The notes below the pieces were generated by a model that was not told where the DNA came from, searched no databases, and saw only the letters and a program-made list of their open reading frames with translations. This document shows, one piece after another, positions 34,098 to 44,310 of a stretch of DNA of 64,000 bases; position 1 is the stretch's first letter, and the number at the start of each line of letters is the position of its first letter. Origin of the DNA: Diploptera punctata (taxonomy: Eukaryota; Arthropoda; Insecta; Blattodea; Blaberidae); contig JASPKZ010007250.1 of assembly GCA_030220185.1 (NCBI GenBank), forward strand, positions 1,029,001 through 1,093,000. The letters are read 5' to 3'. A program made the translations under genes and the position numbers.

Positions 34098-34499
34098 TAA
34101 GCTGTTAGTTTATGCTGATGATGTAGTACTACTGGCCGATAGCGAGGAGATACTAAAGGCCAACACGCACACACTATTGAGTAACACTAAGAAATTAGGA
34201 CTGGAAGTAAATATCAGTAAAACTAAATATATGTCACACGTAGAAATACATTATATAATGGAAATGGACAGCTAATGACAAATGAGGGAAATTTTGAGGA
34301 ATTGGCTGAATTCAAATACCTAGGAACAATAATCACAAATAGGAATGAGATGCACAAAGAAATTAAACATAGGCTCAATTCTGGAAATTCATGCTATTAT
34401 GCATTGCAGAGACTTTGATGTCCCAACTCCTTTCAAAAAACGTTAAGCTGAAAATATATAAACTATTGTTCTACCAGTTATATTATATGGGTGTGAAAC

Positions 34500-34914
34500 A
34501 TGGACTCTTACTTTAAGGGAGGAAGGAGATTACGAGTATTTGAGAATAAAGTTCTTAGGAAAATTTTTGGACCAAAGAGAGATGAACAGACAGGTGAATG
34601 GAGAAGACTACATAACAATGAACTACATGGTCTTTATAGGAAGCCAGATATAATAAGAACAGTTAAGTCCCGTAGACTGCGATGGGCAGGACATGTTTGC
34701 GCGTATGGGGAATGAAAGACGTGCATGGAAACTTCTTGTAGGAAAGCCAGAAGGAAAACGCCCAGTTGGTAGACCAAAAAAGAGGTGGGAGAACAACATT
34801 AACTATGATTTGAGGGAAGTAGATTATACAGGGAATGATTGGAAAGCATTAGCTCAGGATAGGGATGTATGGAGAGCTTATGTCCGTGCGGCCATGAACC
34901 TACGGGTTCGATAG
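34500..34914 (+). pseudogene. LINE-A C-terminal region
   Basis: Two overlapping frames (34500-34715 and 34693-34914) make one C-terminus split by a one-base insertion near 34697: RVFENKVLRKIFGPKRD, RRLRWAGHV, NERRAWKLLVGKPEGKRPVG, AAMNLRVR-stop. The stop codon is only about 10 bases from the microsatellite tail. Confidence 0.88.
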
Positions 34915-34944
34915 TGCCAGTGAGTAAGTAAGTAAGTAAGAAAT

Positions 34945-35271
34945 GAAAACTGAAAAAAATTGAACTTCGCCAAAACACACATAAACAGTCCCAAATAATT
35001 TTGTTAAAAGTAATTATTACTGATAAGCCTAAATTCAACATTTAATGTCCAGATGGGAGAAGAAAAGTCAAGAGGAATTAAAATACAGAGCTACAAAAGT
35101 AAAATCTCCAATCCTCTGTGAAACATAGTGGTGATTCTTTATAAGTATGGGGATACCTCTCGTGTTAGGACCTTGCATTTTATCATTGGTGTGATGGAGC
35201 GAAAACAGTAGGCCTATATAAACGTACTGAAGACCAATATTCATACATCTGCAGAGAAAATGGGGATTATT
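34945..35271. other. No gene seen
   Basis: Nothing recognised. Confidence 0.45.
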
Positions 35272-36207
35272 CAGTAAAATTTGCTCAAAGCGGAATCGCA
35301 TGGAACCAATTATTTTCCCACATTAGACAAAATTCCACATTATAAAAAAACGTATTAATAATCTTAGATTATAGAGCACCGTATATGACTTTTTACGTAT
35401 CTTGGATTAATTGCAGTTCCAATGCCGTTGAAAAGTGTGGTATAGTATGTATGAGCGACTTCGACGGTAACATGCGAAAAAAAAATCCTGTTTTGTCAGC
35501 GTTAAAATGTCTCTTAGCGCGAATTCTGAAATTAAAGTATGCAGTTTCAGTGTTTTCGCTCACTAACTACACTTTCGTCTACATCCTTTGATTCCCCGCA
35601 AATTTCATTCCACACTACAGTGTGTTGTCTTTTTAAACGGCCCAGCTAAACTGAAGATCCCTAGAAATCGTTATTCCCTAGGGATTTAGCAACAGATAGA
35701 GCTTGACTTTGTCCGGAAATTTGGAGATTTATCTTCAATCACTTTCACTTTTTCGCTTAATGAGAATGATACATACGTTTCAGCCATTGTTATTCCGTAA
35801 ATTCCGAACGCCACCTATGAAAGATCTGTGTAAGAACTTACACTAATTTAAGATTTTACAGTGCAATAGTTATTTATAAGACAGGTATCTTTATTTCGCG
35901 TAACAGGCGTGCAGTGAGGCCGATATAAAATTTCAGATACATGTAGAACCTCTACATCCCCCGGTGGCAGGAATATTTCCTTATCGTTTTTTTGGCTAAC
36001 GGGTATTCAATGAAGTGGAAATTAATTTATTTCTCTGTTTTTCCGCTTTATACATTTTTTCATGAATTGTGTAGAAATATCCTTACGTTTCCGCGTTGGA
36101 CAGATTCCGTTTTATTCAAAATAAATATATGTAAATTACTATTATTTCGCCGGGACCAAGAAATTCGTTCACATTGGACAGATTTCCGGATTAAAGAAGT
36201 TTTACTG
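35272..36207. mobile_element. Probable pogo-like TIR element
   Basis: Begins CAGTAAAATTTGCTCAAAGC and ends with an inverted counterpart (CCGGATTAAAGAAGTTTTACTG) followed by TA at 36208. The left TA has decayed to TT. No transposase frame. Confidence 0.5.
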
Positions 36208-36221
36208 TACAAGATTTTGTA

Positions 36222-36530
36222 GTTATGCAAGATAATGATCCCAAGAACACCGCTTTCAATACGTGTTTATAGATTTTGTATAACACACAAAAGTACATGG
36301 GAAAGCCTCCGCAGTCTCAGGACATAAACCCCATTAATTTATGGGAACATCTGAAAAGGAGAATTCGTTGAAGGCAGGTTTCCAACGAGGAAGACCTGTG
36401 AAACGCTTTGGAAGAAGAATGGAGAAACATACCTTCTTCAGTAACTTCAAATTTATTCAAGTCGATGCCACGTCGTCTTCAAGCCATCTTGGAATCAAAG
36501 GGGCACCCAGCCAAGTATTGAACTCGAAAA
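36222..36530 (+). pseudogene. Tc1-like transposase C-terminal remnant
   Basis: Reads MQDNDPKNTA (second catalytic Asp region), PPQSQDINPINLWEHLKRRI (the usual NPIENLW third-acidic region, here with the Glu lost), and RLQAILESKGHPAKY at the end, across several stops. It lies directly right of the pogo-like end and has no visible TIRs of its own. Confidence 0.75.
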
Positions 36531-36831
36531 GTAAAGACGGAAAACAGCCATAATATGAGACTGTATCAATACTTTGTGTTTGTTAATTTTTGTTGTTCGT
36601 GTATAATTTTTTACTCATTAATTTTTATGTTAAAACAGAGGTAATTGCTTTTATTTAACTTTATAGAGTTCAATGTAAAGGTGTATAATTTTGTTTTTGT
36701 ACCGGGCTTCCAATATAAACCCGGACCGGCCTCACGGGGTTTCACCCGTCAGGCAGCGCTCTCTCCTCGTCCGCATTTCACTCTGCCAGCCGCTCGTCCT
36801 TGAACTAGTCAGTTTACTATCGTTCGACAAG

Positions 36832-37149
36832 ATGAGACGTCAGCTGACATTAGAGCAGCGCATTTATGTGTGTAATTGTTATTATAAATACGAATCAGCT
36901 CGTCGCGTTCGCGAGGAATTTATTCCGAACTTCCCTGGACAATTACCTCCTTCCAGATCGACAATCCACGATCTTGTGACTAAATTTGAGACCACTGGTT
37001 CAGTACAAAATAAGAAACACATGCGAAGGCGTACGGTTCTCACCGAAGAAAAATTAGACGAAATTGGCGAAAATTTGGAACGTTCACCACAAAAATCATT
37101 ACCGAAATTAACACAACAAGTTGGGATTTCCCTCGCTCCCCAGATCTAA
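36832..37149 (+). pseudogene. Mariner-like transposase N-terminus (helix-turn-helix)
   Basis: From MRRQLTLEQRIYVCNCYY through RSTIHDLVTKFETTGSVQNK and LTEEKLDEIGENLERSPQKS to the deletion point near residue 100. This is the DNA-binding half seen in insect DUF4817-type transposases. The DDE/D catalytic core is absent. Confidence 0.82.
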
Positions 37150-37355
37150 CAGTGTGTGATTTTTATTTGTGGGGTAGCCTGAAAGACAAAGTGTATAAAA
37201 CAAATCCGCACACATTGGAAGAACTGAAGAACAACATAAGAAATGAAATCAGAAACTTGATAGTGCCCGAACTACAGCGTGTCAAGTTAAATGTGTTTAC
37301 TCGGTATAATGTCTGTTTAACTGCGGGAGGACAACATTTCCAGCATTTTCTATAA
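37134..37355 (+). pseudogene. Mariner-like transposase C-terminus
   Basis: RSPDLTVCDFYLWGSLKDKV (the final catalytic Asp region) to VCLTAGGQHFQHFL-stop, in a different frame from the N-terminal part. The join at about 37134 marks the internal deletion. Confidence 0.82.
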
Positions 37356-37473
37356 GATAAGAAACAGTTCAAGGACGGGTGGCAGGCAGGGTGAATTGCG
37401 GGAGGAAGAGACAGCACTGCGTGCCGGGTGAAACTCCGTGAGGCCGGTCCGGTTTTATATTGGAAGCCCGTTA

Positions 37474-38103
37474 TATAGTGACAGTAATTGTGGTGCGAAT
37501 GGCGGAAAGATACCATTGGCATTTGTTTAAGTTAGGATCACTCTAATAGCAGATAAGGTATAGGTATAACGACCCTAAAAGAGGCCTCAACAAGTCTTTA
37601 AGGTAATAGGAGGTTAAGGTCCCCACATTTTTTTCTTTCTCTCAATAGTCATTTCATGAAAACAACCTGAATAGATACATTTCTTCGGAATTTCTAAAAG
37701 TGGAGAAAGCACGTTTTGGTTTTATATGACTCACATGGAACAATGGTGAATAAAATCGTGTAGGTCTGACTTGAAATCAATGCCTCACCAAGAACATGCT
37801 TGTCAATGTAACGCATTCAGAGCTTGACAATGGTAATCCTTACATATGCATCTTGCAAGGGCTTTCATGACCTGTAGCAATACAACGTCACCTACAAGAA
37901 CATAGGATTAGTAATATATTGTTGTGAATGGCAGTTTTTTTTATGCAGGAAAAGGTGATTCACCTTGTACGCAGAATAATCTATCATGAATTATTTGTCA
38001 AGGTCTAAAATGGCGGTTGTTAATTCATTAATCATCCGTTTATAGATATTTGCCTTCATTTCAAAACCATTAAATTCCACTCTTTACTGTTTAACTTTTA
38101 AAT
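37474..38103. other. No gene; SINE-2 trace at about 37545-37640
   Basis: GGCCTCAACAAGTC and GGTAATAGGAGGTTAAGG resemble the reverse SINE-2 3' part. The rest is unrecognised. Confidence 0.45.
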
Positions 38104-38608
38104 TATAATAGCTTATACCCGGCATGCGCTGCTACGCCTAAATAAATTATATGTGTTTTTATGTTTAATTGAATAAGTAAAAATAAAAATATAAATGTAT
38201 ATCGTAATTTTTAGAGACCCCTTGCTGATTACCCGGCATTGCCCAGGAATCTACTTATCCCAATCTTCTTGGCATCAGTGAACTGAAAGACAAAAATGGT
38301 TATTGAGTTATTCATAAAAAATAGGTATTGCTGTAGTGAATTTTTTTGTAGATTTTTTATTTATTCAATTCTTGTTCTTCTTCTTCTTCAACTTCATGGA
38401 ATTAGGCTATAGACCTGTTTCCACATCAAGATACCGTATCCCTTCAAATTGTTACATTCAATTTTGTGTACATTAATTTGGTGTATTTATTATGGTTTAA
38501 GCAGCATAAGCCATTTCAGCGTCCAAAATGCTACTTTTCTAGCACACCGATACACATTTTTATAGCTCCGGCGGATAATATGTACGGTAATATATTATGT
38601 ATGTTAAT
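38104..38608 (-). repeat. HR dispersed repeat, copy 2
   Basis: Starts with TACCCGGCATGCGCTGCTAC; colinear with the reverse of 16300-17020. A short LINE-B-like piece (about 38370-38450, with (TTC)n) sits between two ATTCAATT copies. Confidence 0.6.
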
Positions 38609-38610
38609 TA

Positions 38611-39165
38611 CACTGAGCAACAAAAAAAGAAACTTTCTTTGTCTCAGAAAGAAAAATATGTGATTCTGATAGTATTTTTTCTCCTAAATTCAAATACCGT
38701 TATCATATCGGCTTTTCTCCATCACGCAAGGTTTCCGAGAGGCAGAAATTTATAATTTCAAACACTTTAATATGTTCTACATTCATAACTACACAATATT
38801 CGAACATTCGGACTCACCTAGAAAGTAAGAAATGACAATTTTCTGCTATATTTCGCCTGGGGAGCATCCCTCTTGATGATCCAACGAGAATCGGCCAGCA
38901 AATTAGAATTCCATTTGCCTTGATATCTCATTTTCCATAGCTGAAATTTCCTGATGAAAGTGTTCCCCGTTTTATTTTACAGTGGACAAATGGATGAAAA
39001 AAGTTTATTAAAAAATAATTACTTAAATCCATTAATTGAAATTGGAATTTAAAAAAAAACTGTGGGTGATGGAGATATTCCGAATACGTATTTGAAAACA
39101 CGATAAAAAAACTGCATTAAGTACAACTATTGGTACTCATGAGACGAAAATCATGTTGACCACTG
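38611..39165 (+). mobile_element. R2 TIR element, copy 2 (best ends)
   Basis: CACTGAGCAACA at the left and TGTTGACCACTG at the right are 12-bp imperfect inverted ends, with TA on both sides (38609-38610 and 39166-39167). 555 bp, non-coding. The size, ends and TA flanks fit a Tc1/mariner-type MITE. Confidence 0.82.
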
Positions 39166-39167
39166 TA

Positions 39168-39326
39168 ATTGAATAGCCTCCCAAAACAAGGTTGTTACCT
39201 GCATTTTATAAAGTAGATTTTTACACGGAAAAAAGGTACGGTACCACGTGCAATTAATATTTTCATGTAAAACTCAACTTGGTAAAAAATTATGGCTACC
39301 AACCTTGTTTTGGGCGACTATTCAAT
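39168..39326. mobile_element. 159-bp MITE abutting R2
   Basis: ATTGAATAGCCTCCCAAAAC ... GACTATTCAAT: inverted ends of about 27 bp. TA at 39166-39167 and 39327-39328. The left TA is the right flank of R2. Confidence 0.82.
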
Positions 39327-39599
39327 TAATTTCTCCTTGTCAAGCAATGAAATTCACTCTGCATAATTTGTAGTTTCTTTTTTTTTTACATTGTCTTTTA
39401 TGTATATACCCCATACGTCCATCAGGGAGACATGCGTGCTCCCCTAATGGGAATTTATTGACCTATGTAATTTAGTTACGCTTATTTCCCTGTAGATGTC
39501 AGTGAGTGACACGCGATTAATAAAATGTGAAATGCGCACAACGTGCAAAGAAGATTGTTCTTAGTCACTGCATATTTTCACCAGCGATTCTCATCTCAT

Positions 39600-40645
39600 C
39601 CTACAATTTAACACATGGTACAAGGCGACCCAATTTCTCCTAAACTTTTTACATGCGTGCTTGAAGACATATTTCGAAAACTAAACTGGAACAAGAAATA
39701 CGGAATAAATATAAACGGGAGCAGGCTATCCAACTTAAGATTTGCTGACGACGTGGTATTGTTCGCCAGATCCCCTAAACAACTCCAATCAATGCTACAA
39801 GAGCTCTCAGAAACTAGCAAAATTGCAGGCCTTTCGATGAACAAAAGCAAGACACAAATTATGTCTAATGGTCCGGAAAACCCTATCAAAGTCGATGGAA
39901 TGGATCTTCAATATGTAAGCGAGTACATATACTTAGGACAACTACTCTCCTTCCATCAGAAAGTAGAGAAGGAAATAAGCAGAAGAATAGCTCTCGCCTG
40001 GAAGGCGTTCTGGTCACTGAAATTTATACTGCTGGACAAGTCACTCAACCGGAAACTCAAAATGGAAACACTACAAACCTGTGTTCTTCCAACACTGTTA
40101 TATGGCTGCCAAACTTGGAATCTTACTGCCAAACTGAAGTACACACTCCAAGTATGCCAAAGGAAAATGGAGAGGAAAATCTTAGGCATAACTCTGAAGG
40201 ACAGAATCTCGAATACAACACTTCAAGCGATATCCTCAACAACTGATCCCGCACAACAAGCCATCAGGAAAAAATGGAAGTGGGGAGGCCACGTCGCAAG
40301 AATACAGGACGACAGGTGGACAATAAAAACAACCATGTGGGACCCGTACACAGGCAAGAGACAGCGCGGAAGACCAAGACGACGATGGGCTGACATCTTC
40401 AAAGAACGAGCAGGGGCGCAATGGTCCAGAGTCGCCAGATGCAGGAAAAGCTGGAGAACGATGGAGAGCCAACTGTGTATTAACTAATCACAGAACAAAC
40501 AGTGTATACAAACCAAGTGCTACATCCAAGTCAACTTCTCACCACGGAGTAGCTCACCGGGTGACACTCTCAAATAGAGCTTAACCCCTGTACAGGGAGG
40601 CCTTTGCCCTAAAGGGACATATCAGGCTTTATTTATTTATTATTT
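39600..40645 (+). mobile_element. LINE-E (RTE/CR1-like EN-RT type), 5'-truncated
   Basis: Begins just before RT motif B and continues unbroken to the stop at 40487. A 140-bp 3' UTR follows with the palindromic-looking GGAGGCCTTTGCCC, and then an (ATTT)n tail at about 40627-40655. No target duplication could be confirmed. Confidence 0.88.
39615..40487 (+). CDS. LINE-E reverse transcriptase C-terminal half, 290 codons intact
   Basis: Longest unbroken protein with clear homology besides LINE-A. Motif B (QGDPISPKLF, residues 3-12), motif C (LRFADDVVLFA, 41-51), the post-palm LSMNKSKTQIM, YIYLGQLLS, VLPTLLYGCQTW, and the C-terminal WGGHVARI and RQRGRPRRRW. Motif A and the fingers are missing, so it cannot polymerise. 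The intact frame suggests a recent insertion. The Met is fortuitous, because truncation occurred just upstream. Confidence 0.9.
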   Translation: MVQGDPISPKLFTCVLEDIFRKLNWNKKYGININGSRLSNLRFADDVVLFARSPKQLQSMLQELSETSKIAGLSMNKSKTQIMSNGPENPIKVDGMDLQYVSEYIYLGQLLSFHQKVEKEISRRIALAWKAFWSLKFILLDKSLNRKLKMETLQTCVLPTLLYGCQTWNLTAKLKYTLQVCQRKMERKILGITLKDRISNTTLQAISSTTDPAQQAIRKKWKWGGHVARIQDDRWTIKTTMWDPYTGKRQRGRPRRRWADIFKERAGAQWSRVARCRKSWRTMESQLCIN

Positions 40646-40654
40646 ATTTATTAT

Positions 40655-40900
40655 CTCTCGCACTGTTCCCTACATCTTGCACACACGCAGTCTGACCCAG
40701 GCTTGTGGAATCTGCACAGCTTGTGGTAAAATCCATGCACAGCGAGTCTGATCACTGTGTGGCGCAATTCATATCCTACCAGAGCCCATTCACGACTTGT
40801 CATGATATCAAGTAATGTATAATTCTTCCCATATTTTGCGTTTCTCCTCGTGGAGTTCTTGCAGGAGGCCCTGGTAAGCTGGTGTCACTGGTAGTAGGAA
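40655..40900 (-). mobile_element. LINE-I C-terminal fragment
   Basis: The reverse strand reads LAVHGFYHKLCRFHKPGSDC with a Cys-rich knuckle, homologous in layout to 10272-10544. Confidence 0.6.
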
Positions 40901-41144
40901 CTTGAGTCTCAGCAATTGCGATTAACAGATCGCCTCAAGAAACATCTAGTAGGCAACTGAGGTATTACTTGGATGAGTAAGATCGGTTAAATTTTGCTCA
41001 GAGGTGCTAATTTAGGCTTGAGGTTCTTTTACGAGCCCGAACATTTTCAGACTTGGGACTCACGGCTTATAGTCCCGCCCGGAGGACTTGTTCTTTGATT
41101 TTTCCATTCTATCAGAGACTGCTAAACGTCAACATCTTTCAGAA
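40901..41144. other. No gene seen
   Basis: Nothing recognised. Confidence 0.4.
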
Positions 41145-41600
41145 ACAAATTAAAAATAAGATTAACAGAAACAAATCACTAATATTACTTTTTCATAATT
41201 AATCATTTGTTTTTTTCATTATCTAATAAAAAATAGTTTTAAGATTTGTCAATAACTGATATCTTATCTAATGCCTTGTCTAATAAGCGATATATTAATT
41301 CATTATAGTTTATTACTTTCTTTGTATTTTTTCTTTTCTTTTTATGTATAGTAGATTCGAGCTGTTATTCCTTTCTGTATTCATTCTATCATTAGTTTAA
41401 TTTTAATTTATTTAATTTGATTATATTATTAGACATTATTTTCATTATTGTTCAATTTGACATATAATTAATTGTTTAGTATGTACTATTATTGTATTTT
41501 TTTTTTGTATTTATATGTCACATATGTTTGTCCTGGTGAGTGGAAGAGAAGGCCACATGGTCTTAACTCCACCAGGCTAAAAAAAATAAATCTATTCTAA
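41145..41600 (+). mobile_element. LINE-G 3' UTR
   Basis: Colinear with the reverse of 13742-14400 and uninterrupted at the SINE-2 site (GTTATTCCTTTC, about 41363-41374). Ends with GAGTGGAAGAGAAGGCCACA, the hairpin AAGGCCACATGGTCTT, ACTCCACCAGGC and a short A/T tail. Confidence 0.8.
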
Positions 41601-41700
41601 AAATAGTAATCTCGGCCAGATTATATCTATTAGATAATATATTATAAATGTATTATTTATATGATTATATTTATTATTATTTTTATTAATATTGTTATTA

Positions 41701-42640
41701 TTAACTCACTGACCTATTGAAACCGAGGTCCATGGCCGCGGGAACATAAGTTCACCAAACATCCCTATCCTGAGCTAATGTTTTCCAATCATCTCCTCTA
41801 TAATTCACTTCCTTCAAATCTTGGATAATTTATACTCCACCTCATTCTTGGCCTACTTATTGGGCGCGTTTCCTTTAGTTTCTATACAAGATGTTTCCAT
41901 GCCTCTTTTTCATTCCCCATTCGTGCCACATGTCCTGCCCAACACAGTATATGATAGCTAACTGCTCTTATCATATCTGGTTTCCTATAAAGAGCATGTA
42001 GTTCACTCTTATGTAGTTTTCTCCATTCACATATATGTTCGTCTCTCTTGGTCCAAACTTTTTCCTAAGAACTTTATTGTCAAATACTCGCAACCTTTTC
42101 TCTTCTCTTAAAGTAAGAGTTTATGCTTCGCATCCATATGATATAACTGGAAGAATAGCCGTTTTATATAGGCCCTATATTATTTTTTAATTTTTTTTTT
42201 AGAAAAGTTGGGATTACAAGAGTCCTGCGATGTGTAATGGCATACACTTCCAGAATTGAGCATATGTTTAACTTCTTTCCCTCCTTGAAGGGATAAAACA
42301 CAAGGAAGCAAGTCCAAAGGCTTTAAGGAGGCAGTCCCTCCAAAGGACTAACCCTGCAGAACGTTAGTAGCGTACTCAGGGGACACTTCAAAATACTTAC
42401 AAGCTCCAAAGAGATAAAAGAGCAGCAATTTGGAGCCGGAACAGGCTAGTAAATAAGCCTAAACCGTGAAGAAGAAGAAGAAGAAGTTTAACTTCTTTTT
42501 TGCACCTCATTCCTGTTTGTCAATAATTATTCCTAGGTATTTAAATGCAGTCACTCCTTCAATATTTCCCCCATTTGTCATTAACTATCCATTTCCATTA
42601 TATAATATGACCATGTATTTAGTTGTAATTACTTCCATAA
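41701..42640 (-). mobile_element. LINE-A 3' half hosting a short (GAA)n-tailed element
   Basis: From the 3' end (AACTCACTGACC) up to the post-YADD region; many breaks. The 42279-42485 insertion splits the CAAAGAAATTAAACATAGG segment. Confidence 0.85.
42279..42485 (+). mobile_element. 207-bp (GAA)n-tailed SINE-like element
   Basis: GTTTAACTTCTTT at 42266-42278 and 42486-42498 flank it. It starts CCCTCCTTGAAGGG (a small hairpin), has no tRNA boxes, and ends GGAACAGGCTAGTAAATAAG CCTAAACC (3' hairpin) plus (GAA)n. Confidence 0.85.
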
Positions 42641-42689
42641 ATGCATGTCATTCAAGTAATAAAATAAAAAAGTGAAACTAACATAGAAG

Positions 42690-42872
42690 TGTAGAAATTC
42701 CTGTTAGGTTCGTCGTCCGGGCTAAATGGCCCTGGTCCAGTTATCATGAAACTTGACGTTACGTCTACTATTGTGGTAGACATCTTCAGGAGATTCTGCA
42801 TGCTCGCTGTGAACTCCTCAACTATGGACTGCAGACGACCCAAACAGGAATAAAGACACCGGCCGTGAAAGC
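42690..42872. mobile_element. Degraded relative of the 70-318 foldback
   Basis: Shares CCGGGCTAAATGGCCCTGGTC and the inverted GGCCGTGAAAGCC with it. CCTGTT near 42701 and AACAGG near 42843 face each other. Confidence 0.5.
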
Positions 42873-43348
42873 CAACAATTTTACTTGTAGAAATGTTGTC
42901 AATTTTTGCTTGAAAAAATGTTATTCACTAGCAGATCCTGATATCTATTGGCGCTGAAAATTAAAAAAAAATATATCAGGTAAATAGGATTGGCCATCAA
43001 TGTTTGTTTCAACTTTCCTAAAAATTAATCACTGACAATTCTTTTAACCGCTAGACCACCGAGACCTACTCCTGTTAATATTGTTTATTTTTACACGCTT
43101 TATATTAGCTTGACCTGTATCTGTCTATCTATGTAACGGAATTTTGTAACACGATTTTCTCCCACTTAAAAATATTGGATCGACTTCAAAATTTGTATAC
43201 TTGTAAAGGACCAATGACAATATAATAATTTCATAATTTTTTCTAAGATCTTGGCCAGGACCATCAGGACATCAAAAAAATAAAGACCGATATAATAGGT
43301 TGCGGACTTATCGACTTTTTAGTCAATCGTAAGAAATTAGTATTATAT
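42873..43348. other. No gene seen
   Basis: AT-rich region upstream of the tRNA; nothing recognised. Confidence 0.5.
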
Positions 43349-43445
43349 CCTCTGGTAGCTCAGTTGGTAGAGCGGTGGGCTGTAGTGGTATATACTCGTA
43401 ATTTCAGTAATCCATAGGTCGCTGATTCAAATCCGGCCCGGAGGA
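43349..43445 (+). tRNA. tRNA-Tyr (anticodon GTA) with a 24-nt intron
   Basis: Acceptor CCTCTGG pairs with CCGGAGG (one G-U), discriminator A at 43445. D arm GCTC AGTTGGTA GAGC. Anticodon stem GTGGG/TCCAT with two G-U pairs; anticodon GTA at 43382-43384. The intron, 43386-43409, sits between positions 37 and 38 as in eukaryotic tRNA-Tyr. T arm GCTGA TTCAAAT CCGGC has an A-C mismatch where 53-61 is normally G-C. Box A (TAGCTCAGTTGG) and box B (GATTCAAATCC, first G changed) are otherwise good. It is a real gene or a lightly decayed copy. Confidence 0.88.
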
Positions 43446-43451
43446 TTTTTT
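43446..43451 (+). terminator. Pol III T6 terminator of tRNA-Tyr
   Basis: Six T directly after the discriminator base. Confidence 0.8.
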
Positions 43452-43764
43452 AGAAGAGTATTACTTTTAGCTCATACTACAGTATTATCGAATTTAAATA
43501 TATTTACATTTGTATCTTATTCTGTAAAATATTAATGACAATTTTGTAAACTTACCACATTGTAATTTATCCAAAAAATATGAGAAGGATACGATTAACT
43601 GTAACTATTTGTATATATTAAAATTTTCAAAAATATTATAATAATGTTAGATAATAATAATTTTAAAAAATATATAATTATATTCGTGCCTAGACACTAA
43701 AAATATCGTAAGCAATTACATTTTGATGGGATTTCGGTTTACGACAATCAATTAAACTAAAATT
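43452..43764. other. No gene seen
   Basis: Very AT-rich. Confidence 0.5.
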
Positions 43765-44310
43765 TAAAAAAATAATAGTTTAAAAAACTAAAAAACACGC
43801 TTTATTAGAAAACCAAACTAAAAAAAATTAAAAATTAAATAATAGTTTAAAAAACTAAAAGAACACGTTTGATTAGAAAACCGAACTAAAAAATGAAAAA
43901 TAATTTTAATTTCCAACACGCCTGGGATGAAATTAAAGTGGTCAACAAAAAATCATCTCCAACACATCTAGAATAAAACAAGAGTTATCTACAAAAAAAT
44001 ATGTTTACCATCAAAAGGGTGAGGTGCTTTTTATGGTTTTTACGTTTCCTTCTTAGAGACTTTACTTTTACCAATATCTGTTTATTATCAAATATATTAA
44101 TTGATATAGAAGCACCACACGCTATTGATGGTATTTGTTTTTTTGTAGATAACTCTAGTTTTATTCTAAATGTGTTGGAGATGATTTTTTTGTTGACCAC
44201 TTTAATTTTATCCCAAGCGTGTTGGAAATTAAAATTATTTTTCATTTTTTAGTTAGGTTTTCTAATAAAACGTGTTGTTTTAGTTTTTTATATAACTATT
44301 ATTTATGTAT
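43765..44310. repeat. Large foldback: two arms of about 160 bp
   Basis: Left arm about 43835-43998 and right arm about 44143-44305 are inverted and highly similar (AACACG, TAATTTCCAACACGC, GTGGTCAACAAAAAAATC, ATCTCCAACACAT in one orientation). The left arm is preceded by a partial direct repeat of its own outer 66 bp. The spacer is about 145 bp. The 86-codon reverse frame (44245-43985) starts MKNNFNFQHAWDKIKVVNK; the left arm encodes the same opening with breaks. No family recognised. Confidence 0.75.

Larger units (their letters stand above)
31690..34944 (+). mobile_element. LINE-A, most complete copy: 5' region, endonuclease, RT, tail
   Basis: Order: putative 5' UTR (31690-31882), AP endonuclease (31883-32705), linker, RT (33129-34260), C-terminal region (34270-34914) and a GTAAGTAAGTAAGTAAG tail. 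About a dozen small frame breaks are visible (for example near 32586, 33128, 33490, 33556, 33757, 34078, 34240, 34417, 34525 and 34697). It is dead, but the best guide to the family's architecture. The exact 5' end is not determined. Confidence 0.9.
36702..37471 (+). mobile_element. Mariner-like element with about 100-bp TIRs, internally deleted
   Basis: CGGGCTTCCAATATAAA and GGACCGGCCTCACGG at the left recur inverted at the right (CCGTGAGGCCGGTCC, TTTATATTGGAAGCCCG). Similarity continues to about 36806 and 37367. TA flanks at 36700-36701 and 37472-37473. The remaining 560 bp hold the two ends of a transposase gene. Confidence 0.88.

Noticed and set aside
40236..40472. 78-codon reverse frame
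   Set aside because: Shadow of the LINE-E coding sequence.
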